Assembly (NCBI GenBank): GCA_001599915.1
Contig: BCIG01000009.1
Location: 682,001-746,000 of the forward strand
DNA: 64,000 nt
Direction of reading: 5' to 3'
Source: Symbiotaphrina buchneri
Lineage: Eukaryota > Ascomycota > Symbiotaphrinales > Symbiotaphrinaceae
Position 1 is the stretch's first letter. Each line of letters opens with the position of its first letter. Position numbers and translations under genes: made by a program. Below are positions 53,844 to 64,000 of the stretch, piece after piece. The notes beneath the pieces were generated by a model, which was given only the letters and a program-made list of their open reading frames with translations, was not told the origin of the DNA and did not search any database.

Positions 53844-55198
53844 AGCGGTCGGGTCGTCGGGAAACGGTCGGCTTTGCGGAGTTGGCTTGCTCAGCTGACG
53901 AGAAATAGTCGAGGCGCGAGGCGCTCGGACGGTTAGGGTTCGAAACATGCGCCGACGACTACATCCTATTGGAGGCGTGTTCAACCTATCGAGGGATGGG
54001 CGCTCTACATCGAGCCATAATTGTCATCAGCATGGCTGGGATAGGTTATGCGGTGCTTCCGTATCAACCGGCCCGGAAAGCACAGAAGAAGGATGCCGTC
54101 TTCCGGATAGCTCCTCCTTTCTCCACTTTGGTCGTGAAACATTGTGTTGACATCTCGGAGGGCGATGATGGCAGCGAAGGAGAAGTGCAAGGACCAAACA
54201 CAAGGGCGAGTAGCTGAGCCCCCCACATTGTGATCAGCCTTGCTGAACAGTCGAGATCGATATTGTGAATGACATAAGATGGTCTATGGAGCATAGCAAA
54301 GAATAACGCTATGGATCATATGGAGATGGAAGGTACTCTCATATATTTCAGACTTTGCTATAGTATTAATCAATCTACGCCAATATTATGACTCAAACCC
54401 TGCCAGTGGATGACCAGACACAGCAGATGCTTGTGGTCCAACTAAAGGTAAGGTATCGTTGCTGCATCCGGCCCGCTTCCGAGTACACTGACAGGATAGC
54501 GATATTCCGACGGATGTGCGATCGGTCCGAAATGATCCAGCATTTGGAAAGAACCCTGCATCCGGTGCACAGGCTAGGACTTCACCGCTCTAACTCGTAG
54601 CTTTCCCCTTGAAGTATCAGAATTGATGACCTAGTTCCAATTCCATTAGGTGCTTGCTCGGGGTACGATAGTTCACAGGCCACCGGCCTGCCGAAGTGGG
54701 AAAGCCGGCGCACCTTCAACTAGAGCAATGGTTCATCATCGGCGGCTGCATCGGTAGTCACTTGTCGACAAAGACAAGCAAGATCAAAGGTACACTGCAA
54801 AGTATCTATGGTTGTTTTATGTGGCTTGATGTTCGGCATCCCGTAATTGTGTCCCCGAGTCGTCAAACTAGGCTGGTGCGACCAATTCCGATGGTCTCCC
54901 AGTCGAATCCAACTCCCTGCGTACAATCCTGTATCATTCCGTCGCCTCAGTGAGGAAGTTGAATTATCGTTCCTGAGTCCGCTCGACTTGAAACAAAGTC
55001 GGGCGGCGAAACCTTGAGAGCTATCATATGAACTGTCATTTGGGTTTGGTAAACGTATTATCCAGCCATCATGAGTTGATTGGGACTGCACGGATTGATT
55101 GTAATGATTGCCTAAACTATTGGATAGAACACAGCTGGCACAATTAAACACCGGAACGAATGAATGGTCACTCATCAACAGCTTGCCAATTCCAGATA

Positions 55199-56621
55199 TC
55201 ACTCTGCATCCAATGGTGCTGATGGTGGAGTGTTGTTGACCTGGATTCCCCCACGCTTCTTCTCGTTGCTGGTATCATATGGAAGTTTCCAGCCTCCCTC
55301 ATTCTCAGGTACAGCCAGCCAAAGTCTCATCAGATGCCTTCTCGGAATCTCCCTGCCGCTTTCATCCACCGATCCAGGCGGGTAGTCGGTATAAGCCGTT
55401 CTGGCATGGAAGACCTGCGGGTTGCTCAATAGCTGAATATCTCCCGGTTCGAGGATCATATGCAACGCCAGCCGTGTGCACGTCTCGTCCAGAACCTTCA
55501 TGGCGTAGAGCTGCTTGTCTGACAGCGGGGGAATGACCGCATTCGGGCCCATATTGAAGCGGCCCAGTGACGTCACGTTCATGGGGTCGAACTTGGCATA
55601 TGGCCGTGGGTTGCCGTCCGGGTCGTTCTCCAGGTAGAAGACGCAGCTCCGGATCCATTCCTCTTGGCCCTCGCTGGTCTCACCCTTCCGATCGAAGTAC
55701 CAGTTGGGCTCTGTCAACGTCTTGACGACGTCCGGGTGCTCGCGTTGTAAGGTATTGTACACGTGATGCATGGACACAATATCGGATTCGCCTCCTGAGA
55801 AAGCCTTTGCGATGCAAAGAAGACCCACCAGATCCGCCCCGTCGGTATGGAAAAACTGCCTGTGAATGACGCGGTCAGCCCTAATGTTCCCGCTCTGCTG
55901 CGATATGAGATGTGCAAGATTTCTCGCAAGATTTCTCCTCTGCGGCAGAGAGCCTCATGAAAACAAGAATGGAATTACTCACTTGGCATTGGTTCGATAG
56001 ATTCGGACTTTATCGGTTTTGGTAGAATCTTCTCCTAGATCTTTGACGTGACCCAGGACGTGGCCACGGCTGTTTTGACTGACGAAATACCCCAAGTGGG
56101 TTCCAAGGCCCATGTACGCAACCGCACACTTATGCAGACTCCATTCCCGCACAGGCATGCCTTTAAGAAGGATAAATCCCTTCCCGTTGAGGAGGTCTTC
56201 GCGGACATCTTTCAGGAAAGCCTCCAGCTTTGGCAAAGGGAAGAGGGCCTGGTGTAAAGGAGCATTGTAAGCAGCTGCCTCAAGTGAAGTAAGGGAAGGC
56301 CTTTATCAATCCGCTAACCTTGCTGATGCCAGTCAATGGTGTGCCCGATGCAATGAAGGCGTCCGCCATGTTGCTCAATTCTTCAATCTCCTCATCTGTA
56401 AAGCGATGGGTCCAGCGTTCTGGATGATCACGGTAATCCTCCGCTTTCCACACAGTAGGGCCGGTAACCTGCTTGGGGTACTCTTCATAAGGTCGGAGAA
56501 GGCTGTAGACCGGAGGGTGCTGGCCGCTTGTTTTCAGACCATCTGGAAATACGCTCGTTTTGGGGGACTTGGGGGCTGTCCAAGCATTGGACACTGTCTC
56601 AGTCGTGAGTCCTGGGGCCAT
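55199..56621 (-). CDS. TauD/TfdA-family Fe(II)/2-oxoglutarate dioxygenase
   Basis: Three exons (56621-56319, 56248-55983, 55859-55199) give 409 residues. The N-terminal part (TSVFPDGLKTSGQHPPVY; PTVWKAEDYRDHPERWTHRFTDEE) is usual for fungal members. The jelly-roll core has GKGFILLKGMPV, the iron ligands His and Asp in FFHTDGADLVGL (about residues 194 and 196), a distal His with the 2-oxoglutarate Arg in RRHLMRLWLAVPE, and DIQLLSNPQVFHART. The bacterial relative TauD oxidises taurine to sulfite and aminoacetaldehyde; other members act on carnitine precursors or herbicides. The gene is divergent from a TDT exporter 549 bp away, which favours a sulfur role without proving it. Probably cytosolic. 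First intron donor is GTTAGC; phases agree. Confidence 0.87.
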
Positions 56622-57170
56622 GATTTTTGTATATATTTTATCGTCTTTGATCCGTCAAAGAAGAGTGAAGCTCGATGATGTGGAAAGACCAGAAAGCTTC
56701 GTAGTCGATATATAAATCAGTTGAGGCAGCGAAGTAGGAAGAGTACCAAGAATTGGAGGTAAGTAAAAGTTAGATAAGTATACACCGATTCAGCGATCAA
56801 CTTTCCTCTATTAGTGCACTTTATCAGCTCCATTTCCCCGCGATCCCTGTGTTGTGCGGGGCTCTCCTCGGAATTGTTTTCGGCTCGTCGGATACGCCCT
56901 TCACCATCGGTCGCGATCAGATCTGGTCGTCGGATTCTGTTCGGAACATACATTATCCTCTCGGACAGACAAAGGCTTGGTATGTGACAATGTTTGCTAG
57001 ACAATATTCGGAAATTGACCTTTCGAGCGAGAACGAATATAGAGGTGATCAATATGGCTATAGGAGAAGTTCTTACTCAGTTACACTTTTCCATCCTGTA
57101 TAATCTCCAAAGACCACATAATTATCCAAGAACGAGATCAACTATTTGCTTTTGAACGCCAGCAGCAGTT
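56622..57170. promoter_or_regulatory. Divergent promoter of the dioxygenase and TDT transporter genes
   Basis: 549 bp separate the two start codons. TATATAA at 56708-56714 lies about 87 bp before the dioxygenase start and reads TATA-like on both strands. Shared control is likely from the arrangement. No other gene is present. Confidence 0.5.
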
Positions 57171-58930
57171 ATGGTTCAAACAAAACAGACGTCCGAGAGC
57201 AGTTTCGATGCTGCCATTGAGCTTGAACATGGTCCGGAGAATGGCATTGATGCCGAGCAACCTCCTCCTCTCGGACGGAACAAAACTTACGAATGGAATA
57301 ACATTATACTTAATTTTTCTCCAGCGTAAGATAATCCATCCCGGTGAATCTTGTATATTTTGTCTTTGAACAATGGCTGACCTGTCATCAAATCTTTCAG
57401 GTGGTTCGCCGTCAACATGGGAACAGGCATCACTGCTATTCTCCTCGAGAGACTGCCTTATCAATTTAGAGGCCTGCATTACATTGCGATCATCATATTT
57501 GTTCTCAATGTTCTCTTGTTCATCGTATTTTCGACCATTACCATCGGGCGATACCTCTTTTGGCCTTCCAAGTTTAAAGCTATGCTCCTTCACCCGGCTC
57601 AGTCACTATTCACGGGAACGTTTCCGATGGGTTTCGCAACAATCGTCAATCTCGTTGTATATATCTGCGTTCCCGCCTGGGGCTCTTGGGCCGTGTCGCT
57701 AGCGTGGGCCATGTGGTGGATTGACGTGGTCTTGAGTGTGGCTACTTGTTTTATTGTTCCCTTCCTACTGTACGTTGCAAGAGCCTTCCTTGACATGTCC
57801 GAACCGGCTCTACTGATCACCCAATACTGCCTCCAGGACCTATAAGCATGACCATACTGTCTCACGACGTATTTAACCCAGCTCGTGTAGCTCTTTAATC
57901 GACGAACAGTCNAACCCTTCATAATTTCTGCATTCATGTGGATGAGCTAAGCCGACATCGAGGTGCCAAACTGCGCACTCAATTTGTACTCTCTGGCGCA
58001 ATTAGCCTGTTCAAGTATTGTTATCATAAAGACTCTTTATTCTTTATTTCCATCTTTCACAAAATGGTGACGCCCAGCTGGAACGCATGACGGCGGCATG
58101 GCTCTTGCCCATCGTTGCGACCGTTGTCGCGGCTGCTTCCGGGGGTGTCGTGGCCAGCGTCTTGGAAAACGAACAACATGTTGCGTTGACGGTGGTGGTG
58201 TCCTACATTCAGTGGGGAACGGGCGTTCCATTTGCTTTGCTGGTGATGGCGATATACTTGCAACGTTTGGCCTTTCATAAGCTCCCGCCGAAGGAAGTTG
58301 CCGTCAACGTGTTTCTCCCACTCGGCCCGCTTGGCCAGGGTAGCTTTGGGTACGAAATTCTTTAAGAAGCAGCAGAAGGATTGCTAATCAAGAGCACAGG
58401 ATTATGCAACTTGGAAAGGTGTCCAGGGATGTACTGTCGAAGGTTTCCCGCTCCCTGCAACAGAATCAACCTTCGATCTCCATACTGACAGAGTGATCCA
58501 GTCACAATTCCTCTCCCCACTTGCTGGTGAAGTGTTCTACGACGTCGGAACCCTAGTCGCGTTTGTGATGTGGGGGTTTGGACTCATATGGCTATTTTTT
58601 GCGGTAGCAGCCGTCTCACGAGGTCGGTTTCCATTTAACCTAGGTTGGTGGGCTTTCACCTTCCCACTCGGTAAGCCCCTTTCCCATTCGAAGGTCGACA
58701 AGCCTCTGAATGCAAACAAGGCGTTTTCACCACCGCGACGACCATGTTCGGGACCGAGCTTTCCTCAACAGCTTTCAAAGTCATCGGAACGGTAAGATTC
58801 TTCGGGTCAGATCCGAGTCTCCAATGCTGATGGTTTATAGTTCCTATCTATCTGTGTGACTTGTCTTTGGTTGCTAGTTCTCGGCAAAACGATCCAGAAA
58901 TCTGTTACCGGCGAGCTGTTCAAGGGCTAG
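57171..58930 (+). CDS. TDT-family exporter (Ssu1/Mae1-like)
   Basis: Seven exons (57171-57325, 57401-57769, 58032-58349, 58400-58442, 58502-58670, 58721-58791, 58841-58930) give 404 residues. An acidic N-terminus leads to the ten-TM fold of the SLAC1/Mae1/Ssu1 family (PF03595): FSPAWFAVNMGTGITAILL, TGTFPMGFATIVNLVVY, AWAMWWIDVVLSVATCF, MTAAWLLPIVATVVAAASGGVVASVL, WGTGVPFALLVMAIYLQRL, VFLPLGPLGQGSFGIMQLG, FPFNLGWWAFTFPLGVFTTAT and the end SVTGELFKG. Fungal members export sulfite (Ssu1) or carry malate (Mae1); Gln-Gly after GPLG and overall length fit Ssu1-like proteins. The third intron is 262 bp, far longer than the others, and holds the ambiguous base 57912. The fourth junction (SK-SQ) is the least sure. 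Confidence 0.83.
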
Positions 58931-59133
58931 AATTAGAACATTTCAGTATGCACTTGATTCGTGCGAGATCATTGCAGAGATCCTCGAAAGGTTCCAGGAG
59001 AGGTAAATTGGCATCACTTATTTCTAGATATAGAGGGACGAAATAGTACGATCTAGACTGGCAGAACGAACCCTATATCATATGATGTTTGGTACATTTG
59101 CCAGAATACTCTTTAGACACGAAGTTCATATTG

Positions 59134-62058
59134 CTATTCGACTGGAAACATGGTTGGCCAATAGTCCAATCCAAGATCGCCTCCATTTCCAAGGTCGGAC
59201 ATCCAAGGCGGCGCAGTCACGCCCCCTACTGCTGTCTCTGGGGGCTGCCATGTCCACCCCAAGTCCGACGCGAACATGTCTTGCAGGTCATAGTACCTGT
59301 TCTGATCAGCCACAGAGGTTGAGCTCCCCATATGAAAGCCCGGGCCATTGGCAGGAGTATAATTTTGCGCAAGACCTCCGTCTGAACTGTATCGAGATCG
59401 CGTTGAGATGCTCGAACGCGCAAGGTGCGCTGGAGACATGGTCTGTTCGGGTGCGTGCTTTTCTGGGATCCCCTTCCGAGCCATACGGTAGATGGAAAAA
59501 GGGTGGAGGACGTAGTCTGGGGCACTTTGGACAGGCGTGCCGGGAATGCTGGGTCTATATTACCTCTGTTGGTTAGTAATTCGATTCAACTGCGTGATAG
59601 TAGATGGGGAACCAGAGCATCACCTTTCGTCACCGATATTAGATGGGCACAAGTCGTGCGGCAGAAGATTCCGCCTGATAGTTTCAACTCCTATTCCTGC
59701 CTTTTCGAGCATCATTTCGGCGGCCGCACACTAGCGTCAAAACAAAGTCAGTCTCTTCCCTAGCGAAGCTTTATCTTCAGGTAATGGATAAAGATACCAG
59801 GGGGTCAGCCATAGCAAAGAGAGATCGCATGAGTTTTAGTGCCTCGATGTTGCGTTGGAGATAAGGGATTGTATCCATTATGATAGTCTTTCCACTGTCT
59901 GTATCCCGATCGATGACGTGCGTGATGTGATATATCATGATCCGACTGCTATCATAGATTATGGACGGTTGCCACGAGTCGGCCAGGGTCTTCACACCAT
60001 GTCTCATCGCCTCACTGGTAACTGCAGCAAGACTTTTCGCATTTTCATAGAGCGTATCTCTCAAATGTCCGAGAAAGTGGGATTGCTCGGGCGGAAATTC
60101 AAATCCGACCCGGAGTTTGAAAAGCATCGGTGCTCCAATGCGGTATAGATCACACATTGTCTGATGATACGCGTGATGAAGGAGACACAGTGGACCCAGC
60201 TGTGACGATTCCTTTCTGGTATATATCGTAGTCGCGTTGAACTGTACATCTCTGGGGAGTCCATTGTACCATCCCCGACACTCAGCGTCTAGAGAGGCAA
60301 ATTCCGAATCCGGAAGCCACGGCACTTTTGCGGTGTCGAGGTGTTTTATGTAGCTATGAGACATATTAGCACAATTAATACAAATATGGAAGTTGACCAT
60401 TCACCGAAGCACACGTTTCCTAATCTTGATCAGTTGCACAAAGTAGGCCATGATGCCTATATTGTCCCGTGGATCCGGCGGTATTAGCTCCGGTGCAAGG
60501 AAGCTCATCACCTGGCCCTGATCCAATGTCGGAGTGATACAGGGTTTCTGCAAGTTGAAATTCCGATCATTGCAAGGAAGCTGAATCTTGATATCCTTTT
60601 CGTCGAATAGTGTCAACTGATCAACTCCGCTCCCAATAAACACATCTTGAATATAACAGCTCCACATCAGTCGGCGCCGTGACTCTCTGACTCCGGTCGA
60701 CGGAGCAGGCCCGGCCTCTTCGCAAAGGATATCTGTCGAATACTCTAAATTGATCTGCAGGGCTTGTGCCATTCGCGATGAGATTGCACTGAGCATGAAA
60801 GCATTTGCATAGTTTCCTCTTCGAAGCTGGTAGTCCAGAAGCAGCACGGTAGCCTATGTAGAATTCTTAGCCTTCCAGCTCTACCCAAAGAGGCCGGCAA
60901 CTACGAAAATAGAGGTCACAACAGCAGAAAAGATTACGCACCATGAGGTTCTCAACAGAGATCTTATCTAGCTCGTTCAGGATCAGGCGTTGGCAGATCT
61001 TTGCCCACTCGTTCCCTGCCAGCAAGACAGAGCGAGGTGATAGTCTTTCTATCGTGTCGCTGTATTCAAGGGCGTAAAACCTTTCAACTGAATCAGCACC
61101 GACGAATGATGGCTTACAGTTGACGAAGACTTACTGTGCACCAAGCGCACAGATGATATGGAGAAGAGCATGCTGACCGTTATCCTCCGCAAGTTCCTCA
61201 TCAAGCTTTTGGAGAAACGAGGGCTTGTGAATGAAGGCAAACCGCAAAGGATGAACGTTTGCAAAATACTGGGTGACTAAACCCTGGATCTGCTCAGCAC
61301 GAGGGAGTTTGGTTGACCATAACCTAGAGCTAATCAGTATTTTTTACATAGTAATGTGACAATCAATTACCAAGACAAGGATGTTTGGTCGGTCGTTTGT
61401 TGTAGCTGAGATGTGTCGTAACTTGGAAGGCCTGGATCCACAGTGCTATCGTCCGTCTGATTCGGCGATCGGAGTCCAATGAGGGTACTTGTACTGTCAT
61501 AGCGAGGAGTTTTCGGAAGCTCTTCCATTCGCTGTGTCCATGCAGGTTCCGACAAAGCCTCATAGATGCATTCTGACCCTCTCTGTTGGCACTTTAAACA
61601 TGGCGGCTTGCCTCCTGAGCATTTTATTTTAGACGTCCGGCATGCGACGCACGATCTGTATGCTCGCGGTTCTTTACTCCCGCGTTCGGAAGGGCTGTTT
61701 GCGCAATCGAACACCGGCGGACGTCGAGATGGGGAGCTCTTGCCTATACATTCAAGACGAAGCCGTTCGCAGTTCCCACACCTCCCTGGTCTTTCATCGC
61801 ATTTGACCTACGCCAAAGGGACTCAGCATAACGGATTTGTAACAAGTCAATACGAGGCTGCTCACCTTACGCGCACGACAAGTATTACATGCTGGGTGAT
61901 TCAGCAGCTGCATGTTGCTTTCCAATCTGGGGCACAGTGAAGACCATGTTGGACTTACCTCGGTGTGAACGGGGACCTCGTCGTGATCTCGAGGTCCGTA
62001 CGGTGACAAGCCTCGTAGCTTCACCACGAGCTTCTTCTTGCTGAAGCGTGTAATCCAT
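59134..62058 (-). CDS. Transcription factor with two tandem Zn2Cys6 clusters
   Basis: Nine exons on the minus strand (62058-61959, 61891-61866, 61807-61371, 61323-61135, 61080-60942, 60853-60405, 60353-59798, 59730-59624, 59554-59134) give 807 residues with every junction in phase. Splicing of the 26-nt second exon yields a first cluster ACNTCRARKVKCDERPGRC-GNCERLRLEC (about residues 34-60), followed after some 35 residues by a second, CVACRTSKIKC-SGGKPPC-LKCQQRGSEC. Behind them are the fungal regulatory domain (FANVHPLRFAFIHKPSF, LLHIICALGAQ, ESRRRLMWSCYIQDVFIG) and a C-terminal tail with DLGWTWQPPE and LGLDYWP, possibly an activation region. Gene tail-to-tail with the TDT exporter (203 bp), so it may regulate the dioxygenase-exporter pair. 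Target sites unknown. Confidence 0.83.
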
Positions 62059-62484
62059 CGTCAGGGAATCATCGCTGTTGTGCAGGAATGATGCATTCGG
62101 ACGGTCGGTAAAGATGTGCGGGTGGTCGGAAGGCGAGAAGTGCGGGGTAAAAGTTGGGTTTCCCCGTGTCTTGGCACTTACTGCATGCTGTATCGTACTC
62201 TATGGGGGATTTGGGTCAGAGGCCTGTCATCGATGATTTTGTTCATTTCGTATAGCAACAGGTCCTGAGAAAGTCAACCTTTGATCAATAGCTGGGCTCT
62301 GCAATATAGATTGTACTTGCAATCATCTGTTGTACCACCGTCGTTTGGAAACATTGTCTCTTCTTGGGATTCAACCATAAGCTCTACGTCGGCCCGGAGG
62401 CACAGTCTTCCAACCTGAAAGAAGCCCGATAAGAAGCCGTGTTGACACGCTGACACAGGTGGCATCCCCTGGACTTGGCAAGAA
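62059..62484. other. Intergenic, 0.4 kb
   Basis: Promoter of the double-cluster regulator and 3' flank of the hydrolase relic. Nothing else seen. Confidence 0.5.
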
Positions 62485-63076
62485 TTAAAGGCCACTCCCG
62501 GAATCAGCAGAATCACCGGAACGGAAAGTGCTGCCCATGCGTAATTTCCCCAAATAGCAAAGTAAGACTGGACCAACGATGTCCGGCCGCTCGAACATCG
62601 GTGCGTGTCCGGCACCATGCACTGTAATCATTTCCGTTCTGCTGAAGTTCGATGCAACCCATTGCGCCTCCGCCAGGGGGTCTTTCCAGTCCGGATCCGC
62701 ATCACCAATAACAACAAGGACCGGAGCGCGGACGCGCTCAATCCACGGCGCAACGACGCTATGATCAGCCGCGGACGAGGCATGGAACGCCTTCCAACGC
62801 CCAGGGCGTCTCAGCATCGCGGTCGACTTCGCTGTCGGCCAGGAAATCGTCGGCGGTCGCTTCGTCACCGTAGCGGTTGAACTGTGCCGTGCTGTCACCG
62901 TGTCCACGGAGATCGACGCGCGCCACGCGGTAGCCAGAGGAGATGAGTTGTGCAGCGATCGGCGCATATGCATCGCGTGTGTCCCCCAAACCTGGCGAGC
63001 AGATGATGAGAGGTCCGTCACCCTCAACCTCCACTGCAAGCTTTCCTCCATCAGTGTCGATAAAGGTAATCGACAT
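62485..63076 (-). pseudogene. Alpha/beta hydrolase lacking its nucleophile region
   Basis: From the ATG at 63076 the frame reads MSITFIDTDGGKLAVEVEGDGPLIICSPGLGDTRDAYAPIAAQL and RVDLRGHGDST, the oxyanion and RGHGxS part of the fold, up to ATADDFLA. Then family likeness stops and the frame ends at 62765. In another frame downstream the C-terminal part is intact: RRPGRWKAF, VRAPVLVVIGDADPDWKDPLAEAQWVA (acid residue) and MITVHGAGHAPMFERPD (catalytic His), ending at 62485. The stretch of roughly 100 residues that should carry the GxSxG nucleophile is missing, with a frame change at the join. So it is an internal deletion in a former esterase or hydrolase. The sequence style resembles bacterial-type family members. 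Confidence 0.8.
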
Positions 63077-63661
63077 ATCGAGATAGCGCCTGATGTGAGC
63101 CTCCGAGGGTGGGCTTGTGAGAAGAGAAGAGATCTTGTCTCATAAAACTGACTCTACATCTCCTGCCCTGAAGTCCAACAACACTTCAACGACATGAACA
63201 AGGCCTTTCAATGCGTCATATGTACAACGTTTTCCAAGAATAACATCAGCAGAGTTCTTATGGGATTTAAGCAAGTTTTTGAATGCTGGAGCTAATTGAT
63301 GTATGCTTTGATCCGTCGTGTGGAGATGTGTTTCGTTCCCGTTGCACCCGAGCGTAACATCCTTATTCGGGAGCTACACTCGCTCCGCGGCCGGTCTAAG
63401 ACCTTCAGATTGATACAACAGAATAGCTACTCTTCGTTAGGGGTGAAATTGTAGAGCTTTACTGGGCAAATTGCAACACTGATTCCTAGGCGATCGATCT
63501 CTGTGAGATCTCATGTTTCGAGATTAGTACTATCATGTTATATTTAATGTCTAACAAATTGTTGCACAGTACATGAGCGACCCCTTCGCAAGAATCGATA
63601 GACCAAGTTCCATGGAATCTGGCACTGCCCCACCATACCATGACCGGCCACCTGTAGCACA
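63077..63661. other. Intergenic, 0.6 kb
   Basis: Upstream region of the hydrolase relic and 3' flank of the SDR. No gene seen. Confidence 0.5.
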
Positions 63662-64000
63662 TCAGATTTGGGCCAGGCCACCATCTACGGCAACCTCGCT
63701 GGCAGTCATGAAGCTGCTATCCCGCGACGCGAGGAACGCAGCCGCGGCCCCAATCTCCGCCGGATTCGCCATACGCTGGAGCGGATTGAGCGCCGCAAAG
63801 ACCTTCATACCCTCCTCCCCCAGCGCTTCCTTCGCGAGTTCCGTCGCAGTCGGCCCAGGCGACAGCACGTTTACGCGAATACCCGTTCCCTTCAAGTCCT
63901 CTGCCCAAGTGCGCGCGAGGTTGCGTATCGCCGCCTTGCTCGCAGCATAAAGGCTAAACGCCGGGGCACCTGTCGTGCCAGCGCTGGATCCCGTCAGGAT
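63662..64000 (-). CDS. SDR, C-terminal part (runs off window end)
   Basis: The frame on the minus strand is open from the window edge to TGA at 63662, giving 113 residues. It begins ILTGSSAGTTGAPAFSLYAASKAAIRNLART, with catalytic Ser and YxxxK, then KGTGIRVNVLSPGPTATELAKEAL and the end AAAFLASRDSSFMTASEVAVDGGLAQI. This is the C-terminal half of a classical SDR (FabG-like), probably NADP-dependent. The cofactor loop and NAG motif lie outside the window. Substrate unknown. Confidence 0.87.
   Translation of the reverse strand: MLTGSSAGTTGAPAFSLYAASKAAIRNLARTWAEDLKGTGIRVNVLSPGPTATELAKEALGEEGMKVFAALNPLQRMANPAEIGAAAAFLASRDSSFMTASEVAVDGGLAQI

Larger units (their letters stand above)
53540..55198. 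other. Intergenic, 1.7 kb
   Basis: Holds the sugar permease promoter with a G20 tract, and an 11-bp inverted repeat at 53792-53843. The rest shows no gene; a 160-codon frame at 54720-55202 (-) begins with GTG and has no likeness. Confidence 0.55.

Noticed and set aside
54720-55202. 160-codon minus-strand frame
   Set aside because: Starts with GTG, no family likeness, runs into the 3' end of the dioxygenase gene.
57599-57937. 112-codon minus frame over the TDT gene
   Set aside because: Antisense shadow containing the ambiguous base; the plus strand has the conserved membrane protein.
1-64000. CRISPR arrays, rRNA, complete transposons or LTR elements
   Set aside because: None seen; no regularly spaced repeats, transposase, integrase or reverse transcriptase motifs in any frame I read.

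Overview
The window looks like nuclear DNA of a filamentous ascomycete, most likely Eurotiales (Aspergillus/Penicillium-like). Reasons: introns of about 40-75 nt with GTAAGT/GTGAGT-type donors and CTAAC-type branch sites, many Zn2Cys6 (Gal4-type) regulators, MFS permeases, SDR enzymes, a P450, a WSC-domain surface protein, and a Sec72 TPR protein of the fungal ER translocon. Two ambiguous bases (32629, 57912) point to a draft assembly. Intron-exon models were worked out by hand from frame continuity and splice signals, so exact junctions are inferences.

Layout. 1-4.3 kb: C-terminal part of a fungal regulator and a HOL1-like MFS permease. 4.6-6.1 kb: disordered proline-rich protein. 8.0-9.5 kb: GH105-type hydrolase split by an AT-rich insert that looks mitochondrial. 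10.1-14.6 kb: Sec72, a MARVEL-like 4-TM protein, a DHA1 drug transporter. 15.7-18.6 kb: a DUF6594 membrane protein divergent from a proline-rich protein ending in a zinc ribbon. 19.3-23.6 kb: D-2-hydroxyacid dehydrogenase, a decayed protein kinase, an unknown polytopic membrane protein. 24.1-29.1 kb: SDR, Zn2Cys6 regulator and frameshifted ACC deaminase, all on the plus strand. 30-31.2 kb: a doubtful unknown gene and small repeats. 32-35 kb: AflR-like regulator and an eight-exon SDR. 36.1-37.1 kb: two related tiny cysteine-rich genes. 38-41.2 kb: UNC93-like permease and an unknown protein. 42.2-44.1 kb: P450 with one internal stop. 44.5-50.4 kb: a 1,931-residue Ser/Thr-rich secreted WSC protein. 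51.5-53.5 kb: sugar permease. 55.2-64 kb: TauD-type dioxygenase divergent from a TDT (Ssu1/Mae1-type) anion exporter, a regulator with two tandem zinc clusters, a broken alpha/beta hydrolase and the end of an SDR.

Working together. The most coherent neighbourhood is 55.2-62.1 kb. A TauD-family dioxygenase that could release sulfite shares a 549-bp promoter with a possible sulfite exporter, beside a regulator. That suggests sulfonate use or sulfite detoxification, but this is inference. A second possible unit is SDR - regulator - ACC deaminase (24.1-29.1 kb). Five genes are disabled in this sequence (GH105, kinase, ACC deaminase, P450, alpha/beta hydrolase) and a sixth locus at 30-31 kb is doubtful, which fits an accessory region under decay, or in part draft-sequence errors.
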